NCBI RefSeq assembly: GCF_022410535.1
Contig: NZ_JAKNBL010000032.1
Location: 1 to 35,817, forward strand
DNA length: 35,817 bases
Reading direction: 5' to 3'
Origin: Pelotomaculum terephthalicicum JT
GTDB lineage: Bacteria > Bacillota > Desulfotomaculia > Desulfotomaculales > Pelotomaculaceae
In this document: positions 16,065-24,700 of the stretch, in pieces
Numbering within the stretch: position 1 is the first letter of the stretch
How the letters are laid out: each line of letters opens with the position of its first letter
Notes under the pieces: model-generated
What the model saw: only the letters and a program-made list of their open reading frames with translations
Databases searched by the model: none
Told to the model about the DNA's origin: nothing
Translations under genes and position numbers: made by a program

Positions 16065-16358
16065 ATGTTCATATGGGATTTTACCACCGGCCTTGTGCTG
16101 GGTCAGATCATGGACTGGATCTATGGACAGATCATCGGCTTCCTTGGCGAATTCTTTGCCATGATGGGCAACATGGGAGCCGAGCTGTTCGATATGAGCT
16201 GGGTGCAGGCCATCGTGCTGTTCTTCTCCTATCTGGCCTGGGCGCTTTACGGGACAGGGGTGGTGGTCCAGCAACATGAGATTGGGATGCCGGGCGCGCA
16301 TGCGCAAAGGCACATACGTCAACCCCTCCGTACCGTGCGGATACAGGTTTGTAAATAG
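16065..16358 (+). pseudogene. Conjugation-type multi-pass membrane protein, N-terminal fragment
   Basis: About 65 residues (FIWDFTTGLVLGQIMDWIYG ... FFAMMGNMGAELFDMSWVQA ... LFFSYLAWALYGTGVVV) look like the start of the large VirB6/TrbL-like membrane proteins of Clostridial conjugative elements. The RBS (AAAGGAG, 16046-16052) and ATG 16065 are intact. After GTGVVV the homology stops and the DNA continues as recombinase sequence in another frame, so the rest of this frame is meaningless. Its position after the Tad-like genes suggests it was the next gene of that secretion locus before the Tn7-like segment arrived. The family assignment rests on remembered pattern. Confidence 0.55.
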
Positions 16359-16566
16359 GGAATTGATGATTCGTGAGGACGAGGCCGAAGTGGTCAGAAG
16401 AATCTTTGCGAGCTACCTGGCGGGAAAAGGCATTGACGAAATCGCCGCCGAGTTGACGAAGGACAAAGTTCCCAAAAAGGACGGCGGCACCAAATGGTAT
16501 TATAGGTTCCATCACCGCCATAGAAAACACAGGTCAAAAGGTTGTAAAGCTTCCGTTAAAGAATGA
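16276..16566 (+). pseudogene. Large serine recombinase, internal fragment
   Basis: The frame reads NMRLGCRARMRKGTYVNPSVP, then CGYRFVNRELMIREDEAEVVRRIFASYLAGKGIDEIAAELT and VPKKDG-TKWYY. This is the Recombinase domain (the region after the catalytic domain) of TndX/Bxb1-like large serine recombinases. The N-terminal catalytic Ser domain is absent, and after KWYY the expected ISYILTNEKY segment is missing. A short continuation in a second frame (GSITAIENTGQKVVKL) may be the extreme C-terminus after a further deletion. It cannot act as a recombinase. It may be a relic of the integrase that once moved this block. Confidence 0.7.
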
Positions 16567-16626
16567 TTAATCATAAAAATAATATTGGCATTCACAGATA
16601 TAATTTCTTTAATATATAATTTTATG

Positions 16627-16655
16627 TTGGAAAACACTATGCTTTTTTGTATAAT
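16627..16655 (+). promoter_or_regulatory. Sigma-A promoter of the BREX operon
   Basis: TTGGAA (16627-16632) and a perfect TATAAT (16650-16655) are separated by 17 nt. The -10 is preceded by TG one base early. Transcription would start near 16662, 24 nt before the HTH gene, and could cover that gene and the brx genes, which are tightly packed. Confidence 0.8.
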
Positions 16656-16685
16656 AAAACCAACTCACCTGAAGGGATTGGAACT

Positions 16686-16901
16686 ATGGCCATCAGCTAC
16701 ATTAAGCTATGGAAGCTTTTACTGGACAATAAAATGAAAAAGACCGATTTGCTCAGTCTTGCCGATATCAGCACGACCACCCTGGCAAAGCTGTCGAAAG
16801 ACCTGCCCGTCAGCATGGAAGTCATGAGCCGGATTTGCCATGCGCTTTCCTGTGATATTGGCGACGTGATGGAAATAATCCCCGATAAAAAAGGCGATTA
16901 G
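16686..16901 (+). CDS. XRE-family HTH regulator (BREX-linked)
   Basis: The 71-residue protein is one Cro/CI-type helix-turn-helix: SYIKLWKLLLDNKMKKTDLLS, LADISTTTLAKLSKDLPVSMEVMSRICHALSCDIGDVMEII. It resembles small YozG/Xre-like regulators. It is the first gene after the promoter and lies 12 nt before brxA, so autoregulation of the BREX operon is the likely role (inference). The ATG at 16686 has a moderate GAAGGG ribosome site; an upstream in-frame ATG at 16647 lies upstream of the -10 box (16650-16655) and so outside the predicted transcript. Confidence 0.85.
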   Translation: MAISYIKLWKLLLDNKMKKTDLLSLADISTTTLAKLSKDLPVSMEVMSRICHALSCDIGDVMEIIPDKKGD

Positions 16902-16913
16902 GAGGATGCTGTC

Positions 16914-17516
16914 ATGGGTTTGGAACTGCCTTACACGTCCTCTATAAAGGACATGCCCTTTATGTTTTCCGATATGCGCAGGACTGCGCAGTTGCTGTGT
17001 GAGGGGAAAACGAGGGAGGAAATTATAGAATTGTCGATGACCGCTAATATTTATCAGCTTGAGAAAGAAAAAAGGCGTCGCGATTTGCCCCTGAGAATGC
17101 TGAAGCGTCTTGGGACGCTTGACATGCCTCTGGTTTCCATCGTGGCCAATGGACGGGACGAGGACGCTAAGCTGATCGCTTTTCTGGCGCTGATCAAATC
17201 AGACCGTCTTTTTTTTGAATTCATGCGTGAGATTTACTCGGACAAATTCCTGTCCGGTCAAACGGAAATCGATGACAAGGAATTTTTAACTTTTATTGAA
17301 CGCAAAGCGCAAAACGATGATACGGTGGCAGGTTGGACACCAAACAACCTCGTGCGCATACGAAACACCTACAAGAATATTCTTTGCGAAGCGGGGCTGG
17401 CCAAAAAGGACAAGGATGCGCTAATCATCCTGAAGCCCGTATGCAACCGGAAAATCCCCGCTCTTCTCAAAGGAGAAAACGCACCTTACGCAAAAGCTAT
17501 GCTCCTGGAGGTGTAA
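16914..17516 (+). CDS. brxA: BREX protein BrxA
   Basis: The 200-residue protein matches the DUF1819/BrxA family in length and pattern: YTSSIKDMPFMFSDMRRTAQLL at the N-terminus, KRLGTLDMPLVSIVANGRDEDAKLIAFLALIKSDRLFFEFM in the middle, and NLVRIRNTYKNILCEAGL before the C-terminal ALLKGENAPYAKAML. BrxA is a small DNA-binding-type helical protein required in type 1 BREX; its exact biochemical role is not settled. The start at 16914 follows TTAGGAGG. It is 3 nt from brxB, with GGAGG for brxB inside the end of this gene, so the genes are coupled. Confidence 0.9.
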   Translation: MGLELPYTSSIKDMPFMFSDMRRTAQLLCEGKTREEIIELSMTANIYQLEKEKRRRDLPLRMLKRLGTLDMPLVSIVANGRDEDAKLIAFLALIKSDRLFFEFMREIYSDKFLSGQTEIDDKEFLTFIERKAQNDDTVAGWTPNNLVRIRNTYKNILCEAGLAKKDKDALIILKPVCNRKIPALLKGENAPYAKAMLLEV

Positions 17517-17519
17517 CGG

Positions 17520-18101
17520 ATGATGACGCTGAATAAGCGGCTTGACCTGATCGAGCCTAAAATATTGGAGAAAAGCTTTCGCACGGGGCGCGGCACGGCG
17601 AATGAAATCAACTTCTGGATTTTTGACTACAATCCGGAAGATGAAATGGCAGTTCGCGCCCATGTTTCATATCTAAAACAGCGTGTAAACAACGCCCATG
17701 ACGACGTGCGAATTGTTGAATTTGATTTATACAAGTTAATGCTGGACGTTCTGCGGGAAAAGAAATATCTTGACAAGGTGATACAAATGGAGCAGGTCAA
17801 AACCAGTGAGGCGATTATCAATCCTATCAAAAAAACGCTGAGGCTGACTCTTGACGGCGATTTGATTATCGGAAAGATTGCTGAGAGCATTGTACCCGAG
17901 AGTGATATTATCTTTTTGACCGGGGTGGGAAAAGCCTGGCCGGTCATACGTTCCCATACCGTGCTAAATAACCTGCACAGCAAGATAGACAGGAATCCTC
18001 TTGTCATGTTCTTCCCCGGCGACTATACAAACGAGCTGCGGCTGTTTGGAGAAATCACGGACGACAACTATTACCGGGCCTTTAAGCTGATTGAAAGATA
18101 G
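17520..18101 (+). CDS. brxB: BREX protein BrxB
   Basis: The 193-residue protein fits DUF1788/BrxB: an N-terminal KRLDLIEPKILEKSF segment, INFWIFDYNPEDEMAVRAHV, then VRIVEFDLYKLMLDVL and the C-terminal SDIIFLTGVGKAWPVIRSHTV ... NPLVMFFPGDYT. In BREX complexes BrxB works with BrxC, PglZ and PglX as part of the modification/defence assembly; no catalytic motif is known. Two tandem ATGs (17520, 17523) are possible starts. It lies 12 nt before brxC, in the conserved brxA-brxB-brxC-pglX order. Confidence 0.9.
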   Translation: MMTLNKRLDLIEPKILEKSFRTGRGTANEINFWIFDYNPEDEMAVRAHVSYLKQRVNNAHDDVRIVEFDLYKLMLDVLREKKYLDKVIQMEQVKTSEAIINPIKKTLRLTLDGDLIIGKIAESIVPESDIIFLTGVGKAWPVIRSHTVLNNLHSKIDRNPLVMFFPGDYTNELRLFGEITDDNYYRAFKLIER

Positions 18102-18113
18102 GAGAGTGGCGGC

Positions 18114-21100
18114 ATGAAAATGCATGATATGTTTCAAAAGGATATTGACAGGCCAATTCAGGGCGTTGTCAAAATTGGTCAGGACTCCAATGAAATAATC
18201 ACTGCGGAACTGGAAGAGTACGTCGTGACTAAGGAACTGCATCGCCATTTCGACAAGTTCTTTGAGGGCTACCGCAAGGGCACGACAACCCGCACCGATA
18301 AAATGGGCGTCTGGATTTCCGGTTTCTTCGGCAGCGGTAAATCCCATTTTCTCAAGATACTTTCCTATCTTCTTTCAAACAGAACCTATAACGGCAAAAA
18401 GGCCATCAGTTACTTTGACGGAAAGATAGCCGACAGCCGTATTTTGGCTGATATGCAGGTCGCAGCCGATACCAGCGCGGACGTGGTCCTATTCAATATT
18501 GACGCTGAGGCTGATGCAGACTCGAAGACCAAAAAGGATGCCATTGTCAAGGTTTTCATGAAGGTTTTTAATAAAATGCGGGGCTTTTGCGGTAGTATGC
18601 CGTGGATTGCCGATTTGGAGCGGCAGATGACCAAGGACGGTGTCTATGACAGCTTCTGCGCCCGTTTCAAAGAGCTTGCGGGCAATGAATGGGAAGAAAC
18701 CCGCGAGGATTTCTATTTTGAAGAGGACAATATCGTTCAGGCGCTTGCCGATACTACGAAGATGAGCATTGACGGTGCGCGGAACTGGTACAACAAATCC
18801 GAGGAGAACTATTCTCTGGATATCAACGGATTTGCGAGGCGGGTGCGGGAATACATAGAAGCGAAGTCAAAGGAAACAGGCAAAAAGCATTTTGTCATCT
18901 TCCTTTGCGACGAGATGGGGCAGTACATCGGCGGCGACAGCGGCCTGATGCTGAATTTGCAGACTGTCGTGGAAAGCCTGGGCACGGAATGCGGCGGACA
19001 GGCCTGGGTCATAGCCACAAGCCAGCAGGATATCGACTCAATCACGAAAGTGGACAGAGACAACTTCTCTAAAATTATCGGGCGGTTTGACACGAGGCTT
19101 TCCCTTTCCTCCGCCAACGTGGACGAAGTGATCAAGAAGAGGCTGCTCGCCAAGACGGACGCGGCGGCGGACAAGCTGCGCCTTTTATATGCCGGGAAAG
19201 CCGCCGTTATCAAAAACCTGATTACCTTTTCTTCTGATACACCGGAGAAGAGGCTATACAGTTCCGCAGAGGAGTTTGTGGACGTGTATCCCTTTATCCC
19301 GTATCAGTTCAACCTGCTGCAAGCGGTGTTCACGGGCATCCGAACCCACGGCGCGTCCGGCAAGCATCTTTCGGAAGGAGAACGCTCCTTGCTCAACGCC
19401 TTCCAGGAGGCGGCGGTTCAGTACGCCAATTTCGACGACTGCATTCTGATTCCCTTTAACGCTTTTTACAGAACCATTGAAACCTTTTTGGATCACAATA
19501 TCAAAGCAGTTATTATCAGGGCGGCAGAAAGCGCCGAGTTTGACGACGGAGCCTTGCAGCCCTATGATGTGGAAATTTTAAAGGTTCTGTTTATGGTGAA
19601 GTACATCCCCAATGTGCTGCCCGCCAACCTTGAAAACATCACCACCGTCATGCTGGGAAATATCGATCAGGACAAAATCGAGGCCAAAAAACAGGTTGAC
19701 GCCTCTTTGCGCCGTTTGGAGGAGCAGAAGCTTATCATTAAAAACGGCAATCAATTTATCTTCCTGACAAACGAGGAACAGGACATCAACCGCGAAATCC
19801 GGGAAATCAAGATTGACACAAGCGAGATCATCGATAAAGTTGGGGACGATATATTCTCCACCTTGTTTGGCCTCAATAAAAAATACCGCTATAACGACCG
19901 GTATGACTTTTCTTTCAACACAATCATTGACGACAGGCCGAGAGGCGCGCAGAAAGAGGAAATCGGCATTCGAGTATTGACTCCCATGTATGCCCATGGC
20001 GGCGCCGCCGAGCCGGAACTCAAAGCTATGTCCATGCGGGAGAGAAACGTCATTGTCGCGCTTCCCTCCGATATGTCCTTCATCGACGAGATGGAACAGG
20101 CCCTGCAAATCGAGACGTACATCCGCCGTAACGCCGGCAAGGCGTCCACCGACGCGGTGGAGGACATTAAAACCACCAAAACCCGCGAGGGAAAACAGCG
20201 ATTGGACAGATGCAAGGAGCTGATCTTCGAGGCTCTCAAAAAGGCTGATTTATATGTGAACGGCTATAAGCTTGACATTAAAGAGAAACAGCCGTCCGAA
20301 AGGATTAACGACGCCTTTAAAATATTGGTGGAAGGCATTTATACTAAGCAAAACTACATCACCAATCCCTTTTATACCAACGACAATCTAAGAGAAATTC
20401 TCACAGCCAAAGATACTCAGGTTGTGATCGAGGGCATGGAGGCCGGCGTTCCCAATCATCTTGCCATTGAAGAGGTGAAGGATATTGTTGCCCGCAGTTC
20501 CTATAAGAACATGCCGACCACCATGCGTACCCTGATGGATCACTTTAACAAAATCCCGTACGGGTGGAAAGACATGGACATCGCAGGCATCGTCCTGACA
20601 CTTTTCCAGAAGCAGGAAATCCGGTTGGAGCTTGGCGGCGAAAGCATCGTCACAAGCGACATGAATGTGATCAACTATGTGACAAAACGAGATTATCTGG
20701 ATCGTGTCCTTGTGAAAATGCGTGTGAAAATTTCACCCGTCCTGTTGCAGAACGCCAAAAACCTCGCGAAGGACGTATTCGGGAGAAGCGACATACCGGG
20801 TGACGAGGACGGCCTGATGGCGCGCTTTAAGGAGCTTGCCTCCTCCGAGCTTTCCGGAAACGACGGCAGCATCAAGGATTTGCTCCATGAATACGACAAG
20901 GCGGGATATCCCGGCAAAACCGTTTTGGAAAACGGCAGGAAGCTTTTTGAACAGGCCGTTAAAATCAAGGAAACAACAGCGTTTTACAATTACCTTGCTG
21001 CAGAAAAAGACGCCCTGCTGGACTACGGGGAGGACGTGCAGGACGTCAAGAAGTTCTTCAAAAACCAGAGAAAAATCTTCGATAAGGCGCTGAAAATGCT

Positions 21101-21698
21101 GGCGATTTACGAAGCCAACCGCTCTTACGTGCTTGACCCGGAGACTATCAAAGTGGTTGAGGATATCGAGCGCATCACCCGCCTGCCGGAACCCTACGCG
21201 GAAATACACAAGCTGCCGGAGCTTATCGAGCGGTTCATCAAACGTTTCGGCGACCTGCTGGAGGCGGAATGCGAACCGGTCCGCACGGACATCGAGGCGG
21301 ACAAGGCTGCGACCTTGGCTGATTTGGAACGCCGTTCTTTCAAGGAGCGCTTTTCGGGAAAGGTGCAAGCGGACTTTTCGGCGCTGCTCGACAGGCTCTC
21401 CCATGCCAACAATATCTATGAAGCCATCGCCATGCGCACGGAGAGCGACCGCATGAAGCAGCGGTTTATGCAAGGCTTCGATGAAGAGGAAGCGCGCCTA
21501 GCGGCGGAACAGGCCAAGGCGGGAGATGATGTATTCATTCGGCCCCCTGTACGGAAAACGAAAACGGTGAGTGTGAAAACCTTGTTCCACGGGACCAGTC
21601 AGATATCCAGCAAAGAGGATATTGACAGGCTCTTGGACGAGCTGCGCAAGAAGCTTGAGGCGCAGCTTGAGGAGAATACAACGATTAAGATTGTATAG
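18114..21698 (+). CDS. brxC: BREX ATPase BrxC
   Basis: The 1194-residue protein has the typical BrxC/PglY length. Walker A is ISGFFGSGKSHFLKILSYL (G70-S77), preceded by KMGVWISGFF. The acidic FLCDEMGQYIGG segment (near residue 265) serves as Walker B, and VIATSQQ follows as a sensor. The C-terminal half is long and helical, with the conserved KTLFHGTSQISSKEDIDRLLDELRKKL end. BrxC is a AAA-like ATPase needed for BREX methylation and defence. All landmarks are present and no frame break is seen. Confidence 0.93.
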   Translation: MKMHDMFQKDIDRPIQGVVKIGQDSNEIITAELEEYVVTKELHRHFDKFFEGYRKGTTTRTDKMGVWISGFFGSGKSHFLKILSYLLSNRTYNGKKAISYFDGKIADSRILADMQVAADTSADVVLFNIDAEADADSKTKKDAIVKVFMKVFNKMRGFCGSMPWIADLERQMTKDGVYDSFCARFKELAGNEWEETREDFYFEEDNIVQALADTTKMSIDGARNWYNKSEENYSLDINGFARRVREYIEAKSKETGKKHFVIFLCDEMGQYIGGDSGLMLNLQTVVESLGTECGGQAWVIATSQQDIDSITKVDRDNFSKIIGRFDTRLSLSSANVDEVIKKRLLAKTDAAADKLRLLYAGKAAVIKNLITFSSDTPEKRLYSSAEEFVDVYPFIPYQFNLLQAVFTGIRTHGASGKHLSEGERSLLNAFQEAAVQYANFDDCILIPFNAFYRTIETFLDHNIKAVIIRAAESAEFDDGALQPYDVEILKVLFMVKYIPNVLPANLENITTVMLGNIDQDKIEAKKQVDASLRRLEEQKLIIKNGNQFIFLTNEEQDINREIREIKIDTSEIIDKVGDDIFSTLFGLNKKYRYNDRYDFSFNTIIDDRPRGAQKEEIGIRVLTPMYAHGGAAEPELKAMSMRERNVIVALPSDMSFIDEMEQALQIETYIRRNAGKASTDAVEDIKTTKTREGKQRLDRCKELIFEALKKADLYVNGYKLDIKEKQPSERINDAFKILVEGIYTKQNYITNPFYTNDNLREILTAKDTQVVIEGMEAGVPNHLAIEEVKDIVARSSYKNMPTTMRTLMDHFNKIPYGWKDMDIAGIVLTLFQKQEIRLELGGESIVTSDMNVINYVTKRDYLDRVLVKMRVKISPVLLQNAKNLAKDVFGRSDIPGDEDGLMARFKELASSELSGNDGSIKDLLHEYDKAGYPGKTVLENGRKLFEQAVKIKETTAFYNYLAAEKDALLDYGEDVQDVKKFFKNQRKIFDKALKMLAIYEANRSYVLDPETIKVVEDIERITRLPEPYAEIHKLPELIERFIKRFGDLLEAECEPVRTDIEADKAATLADLERRSFKERFSGKVQADFSALLDRLSHANNIYEAIAMRTESDRMKQRFMQGFDEEEARLAAEQAKAGDDVFIRPPVRKTKTVSVKTLFHGTSQISSKEDIDRLLDELRKKLEAQLEENTTIKIV

Positions 21699-21731
21699 GG
21701 GTTCAATGAAGCGTACGAGAGGTTGGTATAA

Positions 21732-24700
21732 ATGGATAAGACTGCAATTAAAAACTACGCCGTGGCGGCCCGCAGGAAGCTGATCGACGCCGTCCGCCAG
21801 AAGGCTTATCAACTATATATCCGCGAGGGGATGGCGCTCCCCCTTGAAGAGGCGAAAAGCGCCCTGATGAATGACGGCATTTTTCTGACAAACGGGCAGT
21901 ATAAGTCACGCGAGCGTCTGGTAAGTGAAATCAGCCGCCGCGTGGATGAGCTTGGCAAGGAAAAGGGCTATAACGCCGTCATGGAGGAGATTGCCTACAC
22001 CTGGTTCAACCGCCTCATCGCCCTGCGCTTCATGGAGGTCAACGACTATCTGCCCTCCGGCATCCGCATCCTTTCCAGCGTGGATGAAGGCCGCGCCGAG
22101 CCGGACGTTATCCGTGAAGCAGACCGGCTGGACTATGTGGATCAGGGCAAAATCGCCGAATATCGTGACTTGTCTTCCCAAAAGCTTTACAAATACATTC
22201 TTATTTCGCAATGCAACGCTCTTTCCTCCGTCCTGCCGGGGATGTTTGAGAAGATCGACGATTATACCGAACTTCTGCTGCCCGACGCCCTCTACGCAAA
22301 AGGCGGTATTGTCCATGACCTTGCCCACGGCATCGCCGAGGAGGATTTCCGCGATCAGGTGCAGATCATCGGCTGGCTGTATCAGTATTACATCTCCGAG
22401 AAAAAGGACGAGGTTTTTGCCGGGCTGAAAAAGAATATCAAAATCAACAAGGAGACCATCCCGGCCGCCACCCAGCTTTTTACGCCGGAGTGGATTGTCC
22501 GGTACATGGTGGAAAACTCGCTGGGGCGGGTTGTAGTGAGCAGTGGACAGTGGGCGGTGGACAGTGTCGAAGCTCTTAAATCCAACTGGAAATATTACAT
22601 TGAAGAAGCGGAGCAAACAGATGAAGCGCGCCAACAACTGCTCACCGCACACTGCTCACTGTCCACTGATTTTCACATTGAAAATGTGAAAATCATCGAC
22701 CCCTGCATGGGCAGTGGGCATATTCTGGTGTACGCCTTTGACGTGCTCTATCAGATATACTTCAGCCAGGGCTATGCCGAGCGGGAGATACCTAATCTCA
22801 TTCTTCAAAACAATATATACGGGCTGGACATTGACAAGCGGGCGGCGCAGCTTGCCTATTTCGCGCTGATGATGAAGGCCCGCAGCTACAACCGCCGCTT
22901 TTTCCGCCAGCAGAATATACCTGACCCCCACGTCCACGCCGTCATCGAATCCGACGGGGCGCAGTTGCATCATCTTGAATACATGGGGCATGGGATGGAT
23001 GAAACCGGGCGGCGGCAGTGCCGGGACGACCTGTCCTACCTGATCGGCCTTTTCGCCGACGCGCGGGAATACGGCTCCATCCTCAAAATTGACCGGGTGC
23101 TGGACTATGCCCGGCTCCGGCGCTTTGTGAAGGACTGCCGTTATGGACAGTTGGATATGTACACCAAGGGAATTGACCAGACCGAGCGGATCCTGCTTGA
23201 GATATTGGATATTGCGGAGATTATGACCCAAAAGTACGACGTGGTGGTGACCAATCCGCCGTATATGGGCGGGAGCGGCATGGGTCCGAAGCTGTCGGAA
23301 TATGTGAAGAAGAATTATCCCGATAGTAAGAGCGATATGAGTACAGTCTTTATGGAAAGAACACTTGATATATGCAAGTCAAACGGATTTATGGCTATGA
23401 TCAACATTCCGGTTTGGATGTTTTTATCGAGCTATGAAAGATTGAGAGAGAAATTACTTAAATCAAATACTATTGTCAATATGCTGCATTTTGGCAGAGG
23501 CGTTTTTGGCTCTGACTTTGGAACAACGGCGTTTATTGTTGAGAAAGCATATGTTACTGGTTATAAAACGATATATAGAAAATTATACCTCAAGCAAGGT
23601 GCTGTGGACAGTTTGGAGCAAAAAGAAAAGTGGTTCTTTTCTAATATAGGGAAATACATTGTTACGCAAGAAAACTACGAAAGAATTCCAGGTTTACCAA
23701 TTGCATATGAACTTTCAGAAAAAGCATTGCTTCCCTTTACAAAAAATCCAGTATTAAAGGATATTGCATCTCCTAAAGCCGGGCTTGCTACAGGCGACAA
23801 TATTTCTTTTCAGCGAAATTGGTTTGAGGTTGCGGTTTTCAGTATTGGATTCAACTATACAGATGTGAATGAGACACAATCGGGTCAACATAAATGGTTT
23901 CCATGTAATAGTGGTGGTGAATTTAGGAAATGGGCAACTAATAATGAATTAGTTGTTGACTGGCAATATGATGGGAAACGCATTAGGAGCTTTATAAATC
24001 CAGCAGGGAAACTTGCGGCTCGCCCACAGAATACAAGATACTATTTTAAGCGAGGGCTAACATGGAATAAAATAAGTGCATCAAAATTTGCTGTAAAATA
24101 TAAGGATTCCGGCTCAATTTTTGATGATACAAGTCGTTCAGCATTCGTTGAAGACGAGAGCAAGTTGCTCTATATAATTGGATTTTTGTGCTCAAATGTA
24201 TGCTTTGAGTATTTAAGGATACTTAATCCGAGCATGAGCTTTACAAATAGTGATTTAGAACGATTACCGATTGTTTTTTCTCAAGAACACTTTGAAATCA
24301 TTAACGATCTTGTCGCTCAAAACATCGACATATCCCGCACAGATTGGGATAGCTTCGAGACTTCATGGGATTTTCGTGTGCATCCACTTGTAGGGTTAAA
24401 AATAGCTGACGTATTCGCGTGGGGAGATATCAAATCTTCAAGCCGAATTTCATCCGCTTTCAATGCTTGGGAATTATTCAGCGAAGGACAGTTTGAAAAG
24501 CTCAAATCCAACGAGGAAGAACTCAACCGTATTTTCATCGAAATCTACGGCCTTCAGGACGAGCTGACCCCAGAGGTGGAGGACAAGGACGTGACCATCC
24601 GCCGGGCAGACCTCTCGCGGGACATCCGCAGCTTCATTTCCTACGCCGTGGGCTGCATGTTCGGGCGGTACAGCCTGGACGAGCCGGGGCTGAAATTCGC

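Noticed and set aside
20733-21473. Reverse-strand frame inside brxC
   Set aside because: It is antisense to an intact conserved gene and lacks any recognisable domain.
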